The notes below the pieces were generated by a model, which saw only the letters and a program-made list of their open reading frames with translations, did no database searches and was not told the DNA's origin. A program made the translations under genes and the position numbers. Positions 1-7,235 of a stretch of 60,508 bases of DNA are shown in pieces. The DNA is from Akkermansiaceae bacterium (lineage in GTDB: Bacteria; Verrucomicrobiota; Verrucomicrobiia; Verrucomicrobiales; Akkermansiaceae). Positions within the stretch are counted from its first letter, which is position 1. Each line of letters opens with the position of its first letter. The DNA lies in the NCBI GenBank assembly GCA_029866215.1, contig JARWZU010000054.1, forward strand, positions 1 to 60,508, written 5' to 3'.

Positions 1-102
1 GGACCATGGTCCTCCGCGAAAGGGGATCGGCGAGGGAAGCCACCCGGCAGTTTGCCTGGCGGCCTCTCTTCGTGAAATCACGCAATAACCGAAGAGAACA
101 TC
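1..102 (+). promoter_or_regulatory. Structured leader, possible 3' part of a cobalamin-type riboswitch with an SD-masking hairpin
   Basis: The leader is cut by the window edge. It contains a GGGAAGCCAC-like segment (35-44), an imperfect stem around 39-63 and a near-perfect hairpin in which TCTCTTCG (65-72) pairs with CGAAGAGA (90-97). The 3' arm is the purine-rich ribosome binding region five bases before the ATG at 103, so the hairpin could close translation. The segment GGCAGTTTGCCTGGC loosely resembles a B12 box but does not match the consensus well. Riboswitch identity is an inference; the SD-covering hairpin is seen directly. Other kinds of leader control are equally possible. Confidence 0.4.
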
Positions 103-768
103 ATGAAAACTAGCCAATCACGGCGAGGGCTCCTCCTTGCCACCATCGCAGGCGCTTGCCTGTTTCCAAACATTTCTAAAGGTACGAACATCATCGTCGG
201 TAGCGGACTAGATGTCTCCTATTTTACGCTGGAGTCCCCGAATCTGGGCATACGCAACTATGAGGTCAACTATGCCTACAATGCGACTTCACCGCAGGAC
301 GGATATTTTCTCCTCGCGCAAATCATTCTCGCAGACCCTACAATTTCAGCGAGGCTCATGAATTATGGCTCTGGAAAAGCGCCGAACTATATCGTGGATT
401 CTATAACTTACGGTGGGGTCACGGAAACCAATGAAACGATCGACCCCTACGTGCCCTACTGGGCTCATTGGGCTTCGGGCGGCAATGCGGGATGGCCGAC
501 CGCAGCACCCATTCCCTCTGACAGCTGGACGCTTGGCTCCGGCATCTCGTCGCCCTACCGTCTTATTTCCCCTGGCTCGAGGGATGCACTATTCTTCTCT
601 GATGGAATTTCCACTCCTTCCGTTTCCGTAATTCCGGAAACTTCATCCATCATGCTCGTCATTCTGGGTTCTATTGTATCATTCAAACGTCGCCGCAAAA
701 CTGAACCCTCCGCCCCCGCGCTTTCGCTCAGTCTGGAAACGCGAGCACTACAGCCATGGCACTTCTGA
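103..768 (+). CDS. PEP-CTERM-like surface protein
   Basis: The protein has 221 residues and no recognisable enzyme domain. It begins with a basic stretch and a hydrophobic segment (about residues 9-25) that fits a signal peptide. Near residues 177-200 it has the sorting pattern PETSS, a hydrophobic span, then KRRRK, which matches the PEP-CTERM signal handled by exosortase in other Gram-negatives. About 25 extra residues follow the basic cluster, which is unusual. The gene starts at the ATG right after the hairpin leader and its end overlaps the next gene by 13 bases, so the two are probably translationally coupled. The middle, rich in Tyr, Asn and Pro, resembles other small secreted proteins of this phylum. 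The ligand is unknown. Confidence 0.75.
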   Translation: MKTSQSRRGLLLATIAGACLFPNISKGTNIIVGSGLDVSYFTLESPNLGIRNYEVNYAYNATSPQDGYFLLAQIILADPTISARLMNYGSGKAPNYIVDSITYGGVTETNETIDPYVPYWAHWASGGNAGWPTAAPIPSDSWTLGSGISSPYRLISPGSRDALFFSDGISTPSVSVIPETSSIMLVILGSIVSFKRRRKTEPSAPALSLSLETRALQPWHF

Positions 769-1868
769 AATTTACTTCAATTATCATTCTCACTGGGCTT
801 GCCTGTAATGTGAGTGCTGGGCCGTATGCGCTCGCCGTCGGCGAGCCGGGTTCCGACGCCATCTCCTCCACCGATCCGCGCTTCACCATCTGGGCATCCG
901 ATGCAGTCGTTCACCGAGGACCGGTCGACATCGACGCGCCCGATGATGCACTTGCCACCTACGGCAGTGACGCAGCGGCCACGGGCCCCGCAGACGCAAC
1001 CGTCGACGAGCCGTATCCAGTCGTTTCGCTCGGCGATGGCGGCAGCGCTGACGTGACGTTCGCCACGCCCTTTGGTGACATCCCTGGCCCAGACTTCGCC
1101 GTTTTTGAAAATAGCTTCAACACAACCTTTCTCGAGCTCGCCCACGTCGAGGTCAGCTCCGACGGCGTCCATTTCTATCGATTCCCCTCACGCTCTCTCA
1201 CCCCCGCCAGCGAAAGCTTCGCGGTCGACCCGTCGGACATCCATAATCTCGCGGGCAAATACCCTGCAGGCTACGGCACTCCATTTGACCTCGCAGAACT
1301 CCGCTCGCTCTACCCGAATCTCGACACCCAGCGGATCACCCACGTCCGCGTGGTGGACGTCGTCGGCACCAGCGCCGCCGCTCAAGGGTCATCCGATGCA
1401 GCGGGAAACATCATCATCGACCCCTTCCCCACCCCATTTCCTAGCGGCGGATTCGATCTCGATGCCGTCGGCGCGTTCAACCCAACCACCACGAGCTACT
1501 CCGCTTGGACGACAAGCCAAGGGCTGAGCGGAGCCTCGGCCACCCCCACCGCCGACCCTGACCAAAATGGAGTGCCAAACTTGATCGAATACCTCACCGG
1601 CGACGGAATCGTGACCGTGGGTGACCACACCCTGCAATTCTCCCGCCTCGCATATCGGTCCGGCGGGAACTTGAAACTGCTCGCCAGCGCCGACCTCCAA
1701 AACTGGACCACCCTCGCCGAATCCAACAACGCAGCGCCGATGTCGGTGACCGAGCCCTCAGACGCCACGCTCACGGAATCCGAAGATTTTCGCAAAGTGG
1801 TCCGCGTCCAAATCCGAGCCACCTCAGCCTACCGCTACTTTCGCCTCGCCGCAGATCTCACCCCATGA
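756..1868 (+). CDS. Secreted discoidin-like cell-surface protein
   Basis: The protein has 370 residues with a signal peptide (about residues 1-21, ending near VSAGP). The central part carries VSLGDGGSADVTF, DFAVFENSF and ELAHVEVSSDGVHFYRF. This pattern is familiar from secreted proteins of Bacteroidetes, Planctomycetes and Verrucomicrobia; in my recollection some of them lie beside B12-uptake genes, but I cannot check that here. A Ca-binding-like spacer (DPDQNGVPNLIEY, about 268-280) leads to a C-terminal beta domain ending in YRYFRLA, a tail type common in secreted verrucomicrobial proteins. It overlaps both neighbours (13 and 4 bases), so all three genes form one translational unit. A role in surface binding is an inference. 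Confidence 0.7.
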   Translation: MALLKFTSIIILTGLACNVSAGPYALAVGEPGSDAISSTDPRFTIWASDAVVHRGPVDIDAPDDALATYGSDAAATGPADATVDEPYPVVSLGDGGSADVTFATPFGDIPGPDFAVFENSFNTTFLELAHVEVSSDGVHFYRFPSRSLTPASESFAVDPSDIHNLAGKYPAGYGTPFDLAELRSLYPNLDTQRITHVRVVDVVGTSAAAQGSSDAAGNIIIDPFPTPFPSGGFDLDAVGAFNPTTTSYSAWTTSQGLSGASATPTADPDQNGVPNLIEYLTGDGIVTVGDHTLQFSRLAYRSGGNLKLLASADLQNWTTLAESNNAAPMSVTEPSDATLTESEDFRKVVRVQIRATSAYRYFRLAADLTP

Positions 1869-2641
1869 AGAGAAACGGCCATCGGCGTCGCGCCCACGGC
1901 TTCTCGCTCATCGAGTTGCTGGTGGTACTTTGCATCATCGCCTGCCTGTCCGCCATCGGATTCCAAGGTTATCGTGTCGCGCGCCTGCGCGCAAACCAGA
2001 CGGTTTCTGCGGCCCATCTGAGCCAACTCGTGACGGCCAATCTCCTCTACGCAGCAGACCAACAGACGTATTGCCCGGCCGATCTCGATGGCCGCAACCT
2101 CATCCGCTGGCACGGCCGACGCACAACCACCGGCAGCAAGTACGACCCAGAAAAAGGCCTGCTCGCCGAATACCTCGGACTCAGCCGACGGGTCGGGATC
2201 TGCCCAGAACTTCAGCGCTTGACCACCGCCTCCGCATTCAACGAATCCGGCAGCGGCGGCTACGGATACAACGACACGTTCATCGGAAATCTGCCGTCGG
2301 AAGCCAACAAACCCAACCGCCCGGCAGCGGTGAAAAATCCATCACGCACGCTGATGTTTGCCACGACTGCCTTAGCCGTCGCTGGCGGCCTGCAAGAATA
2401 CCCATTCGCCTCGCCGCCATTCTGGGTGGACTCGAACTGGAAACCCCGCGGCAAGCTCCAACCCAGCATCCACTTTCGCTTCAACGGCAAAGCACTCGTC
2501 GCATGGTGCGACGGCCACGTGACCGAAGAAATCCGCTCCGAGTCCTCATCGACAAACTTTTACCGCGGCAACAACGCATCCGCCCAAATCGGCTTCTGCG
2601 GCCCCTCGGAAAACAATGGTTGGTGGAACCCACGCAACTAA
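1865..2641 (+). CDS. Type II secretion/pseudopilin-like protein with prepilin N-terminus
   Basis: The protein has 258 residues. The N-terminus is a basic leader followed by GFSLIELLVVLCIIACLSAIGF, shown here only as a class III prepilin signal with the cleavable Gly-Phe and the Glu at +5. The rest is a globular domain rich in aromatic residues, with a late HFRFNGKALVAWCDGHV segment that is the H-x9-DG motif frequent in planctomycete and verrucomicrobial pseudopilins. The start ATG overlaps the previous stop by four bases. Such proteins are abundant in these phyla and most are not pilus subunits, so the precise role is unknown. Its coupling to two surface proteins suggests that it helps display or secrete them. 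Confidence 0.8.
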   Translation: MKRNGHRRRAHGFSLIELLVVLCIIACLSAIGFQGYRVARLRANQTVSAAHLSQLVTANLLYAADQQTYCPADLDGRNLIRWHGRRTTTGSKYDPEKGLLAEYLGLSRRVGICPELQRLTTASAFNESGSGGYGYNDTFIGNLPSEANKPNRPAAVKNPSRTLMFATTALAVAGGLQEYPFASPPFWVDSNWKPRGKLQPSIHFRFNGKALVAWCDGHVTEEIRSESSSTNFYRGNNASAQIGFCGPSENNGWWNPRN

Positions 2642-2745
2642 TTCCGCAAGCTCATAGAAATCGTACCCAGGGAGTTCTTCCCCGCCGCCAAATCAAGGCC
2701 GCTGAAATCCTTGCTCCTCAACCGCTCCTCACCTAAATTCCCGCC

Positions 2746-4356
2746 GTGCTCACGATTCACAAACTTACCAAGACTCTCGGCGGCCGCACTTTGCTCCGCG
2801 AGGCGGAAATGTCGATCAATTGGGGTGAACGCGTCGCCCTGGTCGGCCCAAACGGCGCCGGTAAATCCACCTTGTTCCGCATGATCCTCGACGAGGACTC
2901 ACCCGACGAAGGAACGATCGAGCGCGACGAATACGCCATCACCGGATATTTGCCCCAAGAAGCAGGCGAACCGACCGATGAAACCATCATCGAGATCGCC
3001 ATGGGCATCACCCCAGAAATGATCGGCCTGCTGCGGACCATCCGCGAACACGAGACCACCGGCGACCTCTCACACCCCGACTTCGCCCACGCCCAAGACC
3101 AATTCACTGCCCTCAACGGCTACCAATTAGAACCGAAGGCAAAAAAAATCCTCCACGGCCTCGGATTCCAAACCACCGACTTCAACCAACCCGCCCGCCA
3201 ATACTCCGGTGGCTGGGTCATGCGCGCACACCTCGCCCAACTCCTCGTGATGGAGCCGGACTTGCTCATGCTCGACGAGCCCACCAACCACCTCGACCTA
3301 CTCTCGCTGCTCTGGCTGCAACGCTACCTGCTCAATTACTCGGGCGCCATCCTCATGATTTCGCACGATCGTGACTTCATGGATTCGATCATCGAGACGG
3401 TCATCGAGATCGACCCCGACGCCCAGAAGCTCAATTCCTACAGCGGAAACTACAGTTCCTACCTCGAACAACGCGAAGCCCGCTACGACCAGCAGGTGCA
3501 AGCCTACCGCAACCAACAAAAGGAAATCGAACACGTCCAAGAATTCATCGACCGCTTCCGCCAAGTCGGATCGAAGGCCTCGCAGGTCCAGTCACGCATC
3601 AAGTCATTGGAAAAACTCGAGCGCATCGAGAAACCCCGCACGCCGCGCAAGCCATTCAAGTTCAACTTCCCTCAGCCGCCGCGCTCGAACCAAAAAGTGA
3701 TCGAGCTCGTAAAAGTCTGCCAAGCCTACGGCGAAAAACGAATTTACAAAGACCTCGACCTCACCATCGAGCGCAACGACCGCATCGTCCTCGTCGGCCC
3801 GAATGGCGCCGGCAAGTCCACCCTCATCAAGATTCTTGCCGACCAAATCCCCATCGATGGCGGCAAGCGCGAGCCCGGCTACGCCACCAAGATCGGCTAT
3901 TATTCGCAGCACCGCTCCGAGTCCCTCAACGAGAACAACACCGTGCTCGAAGAAGTCTTGGGCGCCTGCACCACCCTCCGTGAAGAAGAAGCGCGTTCGA
4001 TCCTAGGCTCGTTCCTTTTCCGCCGCACCGATGTCGAGAAACGCTGCGGCGTCCTCTCGGGCGGCGAGAAATCACGCCTCAACCTCGTCAAGTTCCTCGT
4101 GGATCCCCCAAATCTCCTGCTCATGGATGAGCCGACCACCCACTTGGACATCCTCTCGATCGATTCGTTGGTCCAAGCGCTCAAAGACTATCAAGGCACG
4201 CTCGTGTTCATCTCTCACGATGTCCACTTCATCCGCAGCCTCGCCCAAACCACGTTGCACATCAACCACGGCACCGTCACCCGCTACACCGGCGGCTACG
4301 ACTACTTCATCGAAAAATCGGGCCTCAAAGACGACCGCAGCGCCGTCACCGCATAA
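2746..4356 (+). CDS. ABC-F family ATPase, ribosome-associated type
   Basis: The protein has 536 residues, starts at a GTG and has no membrane segment. Two nucleotide-binding domains are seen: the first with GPNGAGKST (about 35-43), YSGGWVMRAHLAQLL and LMLDEPTNHLDL; the second with GPNGAGKSTL (about 352-361), LSGGEKSRLNLVKFL and LLMDEPTTHLDI. A charged linker of roughly 80 residues with RFR and QVQSRIKSLEKLE joins them, as expected for the P-site tRNA-interaction motif of ABC-F proteins. The family acts on the ribosome, relieving stalls or giving resistance to antibiotics; which subgroup this belongs to cannot be decided by eye. It follows the pseudopilin gene by 104 bases and probably has its own promoter. 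Confidence 0.92.
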   Translation: MLTIHKLTKTLGGRTLLREAEMSINWGERVALVGPNGAGKSTLFRMILDEDSPDEGTIERDEYAITGYLPQEAGEPTDETIIEIAMGITPEMIGLLRTIREHETTGDLSHPDFAHAQDQFTALNGYQLEPKAKKILHGLGFQTTDFNQPARQYSGGWVMRAHLAQLLVMEPDLLMLDEPTNHLDLLSLLWLQRYLLNYSGAILMISHDRDFMDSIIETVIEIDPDAQKLNSYSGNYSSYLEQREARYDQQVQAYRNQQKEIEHVQEFIDRFRQVGSKASQVQSRIKSLEKLERIEKPRTPRKPFKFNFPQPPRSNQKVIELVKVCQAYGEKRIYKDLDLTIERNDRIVLVGPNGAGKSTLIKILADQIPIDGGKREPGYATKIGYYSQHRSESLNENNTVLEEVLGACTTLREEEARSILGSFLFRRTDVEKRCGVLSGGEKSRLNLVKFLVDPPNLLLMDEPTTHLDILSIDSLVQALKDYQGTLVFISHDVHFIRSLAQTTLHINHGTVTRYTGGYDYFIEKSGLKDDRSAVTA

Positions 4357-4408
4357 CCCGTCCGGCGCAGATCAGCCCGAGCGTTTGGCTTGAAGGCCGT
4401 ATTTTCTG

Positions 4409-4426
4409 TTTGTAAGGGAAATTGAG
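4409..4426 (+). repeat. Left copy of an 18-bp near-direct repeat flanking the toxin-antitoxin pair
   Basis: TTTGTAAGGGAAATTGAG here matches TTTGTAAGGGAAATTGGG at 5298-5315, with the first 16 bases identical and the same orientation. The copies bracket the AbrB/PIN module with about 75 bases upstream and 118 downstream. They could be footprints of insertion or remnants of a dispersed intergenic repeat. Confidence 0.55.
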
Positions 4427-4500
4427 TTGGTAACTGAATTCTCCACTTCACCGGGACTGGGCTGCTTGCCAAGGGGCTTCGGATGTGGCAAGAGATATAC

Positions 4501-4764
4501 ATGAACGCCACCCTTAGTCTCGATGAAGCCGGCAGGCTGGTACTACCAAACACCGCCCTGCGGGTACTTGGAATGAAGCCGGGCGATCAAGTCCGCGCCG
4601 ATGTTAGCCCGAACCGCATCGACATTTGCTCAGAGCCTCCGGTGATGGCCCAGGGGGTGATCGAAAGTGGAGTCCTCGTGATGGCGCGGCAAGGAATCTG
4701 CATGGATGCCGCCGCCGTGCGTGCCGAACGTGACTCTCAGGCCGAACGCGCATTCCCGCGATGA
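4501..4764 (+). CDS. AbrB/SpoVT-type antitoxin of a PIN-domain pair
   Basis: The protein has 87 residues. The N-terminal half (NATLSLDEAGRLVLPNTALR, then LGMKPGDQVRADV) has the pattern of the swapped-hairpin AbrB DNA-binding fold, in which the antitoxin dimer binds its own promoter. The C-terminal tail should wrap the toxin. An in-frame ATG 18 bases upstream exists, but the ATG at 4501 has the purine stretch AAGAGA at a good distance. Its stop overlaps the start of the PIN gene by four bases, the usual layout of VapBC-type modules. Because the partner toxin is interrupted, this antitoxin may be an orphan, or may still repress its promoter. Confidence 0.8.
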   Translation: MNATLSLDEAGRLVLPNTALRVLGMKPGDQVRADVSPNRIDICSEPPVMAQGVIESGVLVMARQGICMDAAAVRAERDSQAERAFPR

Positions 4765-5180
4765 GCGCTTTTCTCGACAGCTCGGTGCTTGTCGCGGCAC
4801 TCGCGCCCGACGAGTCCAAGCACGCCGCATGCCTAGCGCTCCTGCTCCAAGGCGGCAACTGTATCTATTCCCACGCGCTGCTTTAAACCTTCTCGACCCT
4901 CACAGGCGGAAAGCTCGGGGTCAGGGTGACTCCCGATCTTGCGGCGCAGATGCTCGCAGAAACGATTCTTCCAAGGGTAACCGTGATCGAACTTTCTACC
5001 GACGAAATCATGGCGTCGCTCTCCATCGCTCAATCTCGCGGTGTACGTGGCGGCTGTGTTTATGACTACATGCACCTTCTGGCCGCGAAAAAAGGCAACG
5101 CCTCCTTGATTTACACGTTGAATATGGACGACTTCCAACATCTGCATCGCGGAGATGATCCCGAAGTTCAGCTCCCATAG
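4761..5180 (+). pseudogene. PIN-domain (VapC-like) toxin with an in-frame stop at the conserved glutamate position
   Basis: Reading from ATG 4761 gives SAFLDSSVLVAALAPDESKH (first acidic residue of the PIN site), then SHALL, then a TAA at 4884-4886. The same frame continues without another stop to 5180, with TFSTLTGGKLG, VYDYMHLLAAKK and LIYTLNMDDF, all expected PIN features. Intact members read E where the stop is (HALLETFSTLTGG pattern), so a single GAA to TAA change would explain it. Full length would be 139 residues, normal for VapC ribonucleases. The module is therefore probably a recently inactivated toxin. A sequencing error or stop readthrough cannot be excluded. Confidence 0.8.
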
Positions 5181-5297
5181 TCTCGGGAGATCGCATGCCA
5201 GCAACCGATGCCGTCCTCAAACTCTGCAAAACCTTCGCCGAATACCGCGAACATTTCAGGTAGGGAAATTACAACGAACTCCAGCCAGCAAATCGAA

Positions 5298-5315
5298 TTT
5301 GTAAGGGAAATTGGG
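5298..5315 (+). repeat. Right copy of the near-direct repeat flanking the toxin-antitoxin pair
   Basis: This copy differs from the left one at one base in 18. It is followed by a weak inverted partner (TTTCCAAATTTCCGCTTTAC, 5344-5363), so this side could also fold as a hairpin. No gene is seen between the PIN remnant and the SUMF1 gene apart from a 22-codon open frame at 5195-5263 without supporting signals. Confidence 0.5.
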
Positions 5316-5366
5316 AAAACGAAGCGGCAATTTCAGCTTTCTACTTTCCAAATTTCCGCTTTACCC

Positions 5367-5387
5367 AAAAAAACCCGCTCCTGCTGG
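5367..5387 (-). terminator. Probable intrinsic terminator of the SUMF1 gene
   Basis: Read on the minus strand, CCAGC AGGA GCGGG forms a short stem with one mismatch and is followed directly by seven Ts. It lies just after the stop codon of the SUMF1-domain gene. The stem is weak, but the T tract and position fit. Confidence 0.45.
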
Positions 5388-5389
5388 AT

Positions 5390-6373
5390 CTAGTTCACTG
5401 AACTGCGGGCCACCCGGAACCCGATGACGTTGTAAAAACCGGCCGGGTTGTCGCTGTTGCGGCTCGCGACGCGGCAGTAGAACGCTTGGCTTTCCAAACC
5501 GCCGCCCCGGTCCACCCGGAGCGTGCCCGAAGACACCCCGCGCGGATCGGTCGGGGAACCGGCATCGTACGGGCCATACCAATCCCAACACCACTGCCAG
5601 ACGTTGCCCGCCATGTCGTACAAGCCGTAGCCGTTCGCCGGGAATGAGCCCACCGGACTCGTCGCGGGTGACCTGCCTTCAACACTGCCGGTGGAGTTGC
5701 CACCGTTCGACCCCAAATCGTAGCTGTAGCTGCTGGCATCTCCGAAATAGTTCGCCTGCGTCTGGCTGATCGTGTCGCCCCACGGGAAACGTTTGCCGCT
5801 CAAGCCACCCCGCGCCGCCTTTTCCCACTCCGCCTCGGTCGGCAGACGGTAGCCATTCGCCGTCCATTTCACCTGAGCGTTGGTCACATTCACATTTCCC
5901 GTTTTGTAAATCGTCGTCTGCGCGTCGTCGGTGTAATACACTGGCGTCAGCCCTTCCTTCTGGCTACGGGCGTTGCAGTACTTCACCATCTGGTACCACG
6001 AAATCGTATGCACGGGGTGGTTGCTGGCCGTGCCTGCCCCCTCCGCCAGATCCTTGTAACCATTGCTGACCGCCCATGTCCGCACGGTGTCCCAATCCGC
6101 CTTGGTCGTCAGATTCCGCGCCATATAAAACGCACTGACATTCACCGTTTGGGTCGGAGCATCGTAGTTACCATCAAGCGCGTCGCCCATGGTGAAACTG
6201 CCGGACGGGATCAGGGAAAAGCCAGTCGGCTCGGGCGTGGTCGTTACACTTTCCCCAACAGTGCGGGCCGAGGATTTCTGCAATTTAAGGGCGCTGACAC
6301 TCTGGGCATTGAGAGAAAGGACAAGCGACACAATCGCAAGCCACAGGGACAGGGGGAAAAGTAATGTTTTCAC
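5390..6373 (-). CDS. Secreted SUMF1/formylglycine-generating-enzyme-fold protein
   Basis: The proposed product has 327 residues from a GTG at 6373. This gives a clean signal peptide (KTLLFPLSLWLAIVSLVLSL, cut near NAQS), whereas the longer frame to 6799 runs through a tandem repeat and is unlikely. The fold signature is clear: IPSGSFTMGD, VSAFYMARNLTTKADW, HPVHTISWYQMVKYCNA, YRLPTEAEWEKAARGG, GNVWQWCWDWYGPY, RVDRGGGLESQAFYCR and IGFRVAR. In true formylglycine-generating enzymes two cysteines bind copper in the GGS...C...C segment; only one is seen here (FYC). The protein is therefore more likely a binding or structural member of the fold than a sulfatase activator. No sulfatase gene lies nearby. 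Confidence 0.85.
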   Translation of the reverse strand: MKTLLFPLSLWLAIVSLVLSLNAQSVSALKLQKSSARTVGESVTTTPEPTGFSLIPSGSFTMGDALDGNYDAPTQTVNVSAFYMARNLTTKADWDTVRTWAVSNGYKDLAEGAGTASNHPVHTISWYQMVKYCNARSQKEGLTPVYYTDDAQTTIYKTGNVNVTNAQVKWTANGYRLPTEAEWEKAARGGLSGKRFPWGDTISQTQANYFGDASSYSYDLGSNGGNSTGSVEGRSPATSPVGSFPANGYGLYDMAGNVWQWCWDWYGPYDAGSPTDPRGVSSGTLRVDRGGGLESQAFYCRVASRNSDNPAGFYNVIGFRVARSSVN

Positions 6374-6840
6374 ACAATAAGATGAGGTGGTTAATAAAAC
6401 CTGATAGAAATCCTTTAGCAAGTGTCCAAGGACGTCAAGAAACTCAAGGTGAAAAGCATTTAAAATCCAAGAAAAAATGCAATCGCGCTCCCCGGCACCA
6501 ATCTTCACTGCAGATGAGAGGATCACAGGTGGGGATGCGGGGAAAACGGATGGCACGAAGGAGAAAACAAGTCGGGAGACGCGGAAAACAAGTCGGGTGA
6601 CGCGGAAAACGATTTGGGAGACGCCGAAAACAACTTTGAGCAGCCGAAAACGACTCCGGAGACGCCGAAAACAACTTTGAGAATGCGAAAACGACTCGGG
6701 AGAGGCAAAAAACAACTTTGAGAATGCGAAAACGGATCTGAAAGAGCAAAATCCAGAGCTGGTGAGGGAGCGCGTAAATCTACCCGTGCGAAAATTCAAT
6801 TCTCGCTATCCGGCACCCTCCGTGGCACGCTTCGCCGGAT
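6374..6840. other. Gene-poor stretch carrying the tandem array
   Basis: This stretch lies between the SUMF1 start and a small gene at 6841. Long open frames exist on both strands, but they run through the 20/21-bp tandem repeat and give low-complexity translations such as KTSRETRKTSRVTRK, so they are not credible proteins. Apart from the array, a promoter for the SUMF1 gene must lie here, but no convincing -35/-10 pair was recognised. Confidence 0.6.
6563..6747 (+). repeat. Nine-unit 20/21-bp degenerate tandem array (array 1)
   Basis: Nine consecutive units start at 6563, 6584, 6605, 6626, 6646, 6667, 6687, 6708 and 6728. All but one begin GAAAAC, and lengths are 21,21,21,20,21,20,21,20,20. 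After the first three, units fall into two types that roughly alternate: AAAACAACTTTGAG and AAAACGACTC(C/G)GGAG. The mix of 20 and 21 argues against a protein-coding role. The period equals two turns of B-DNA. The array lies about 190 bases upstream of the proposed SUMF1 start. The same core words recur in array 2 at 24399. Confidence 0.85.
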
Positions 6841-7020
6841 ATGGCCACGCCCAACTACGCATTCGAAAAACGCCGCCGAGAATTGGATAAAAAGGCGAAG
6901 AAGGAAGAAAAGCGCAAACAGAAACTCGCAGCTGGCACCAATGGCCCGGCCGATGCGCTGGACCAGACACCGTCTCAGCAGGACACCTCGCCCTCGCAAG
7001 CGGATCGCCCCGCGGTCTAA
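6841..7020 (+). CDS. Small basic lysine-rich protein
   Basis: ATG at 6841 opens a 59-residue protein: ATPNYAFEKRRRELDKK followed by a run of Lys, Glu and Arg to about residue 30, then a low-complexity Gln/Ser/Pro tail. Proteins beginning with NYAFEKR(Q/R)(K/R)EL and a charged helix are, to my knowledge, widespread short hypothetical proteins in several Gram-negative phyla, with no known function. The first half should be a single charged helix, possibly binding nucleic acid. It stands alone on the plus strand between the array and the next gene, with about 215 bases of apparently empty sequence after it. Confidence 0.6.
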   Translation: MATPNYAFEKRRRELDKKAKKEEKRKQKLAAGTNGPADALDQTPSQQDTSPSQADRPAV

Positions 7021-7235
7021 CTCCATTTCACCGCGTGCTGCGGGTGCCCCCATCCGCCATCCCCTCCCGCCTGCGACCCAGCGGACGCCGTGCAAACTGC
7101 AATCCCTCATGCGATCTGCAAGGGGAAATTCCAGCACATGGCTCGTGCCATAGCCGGTGAAGCATTCATTTTCATGGCCTTGCAGCGACCCACGCGATTT
7201 GGCATTGGTCCTGCAATCAAGAATTCATCCGGCAC

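Noticed and set aside
1-12. Perfect 12-bp palindrome GGACCATGGTCC at the window start
   Set aside because: A palindrome without a loop at a window edge cannot be interpreted. It may belong to the structured leader.
5195-5263. 22-codon open frame after the PIN remnant
   Set aside because: Too short, with no neighbour support and no family pattern.
6374-6799. N-terminal extension of the SUMF1 gene to 6799 with SKLFFASPESFSHSQ-like heptads
   Set aside because: The extension is the translation of the 20/21-bp tandem array. It precedes a normal signal peptide at 6373 and has the composition of repeat DNA.
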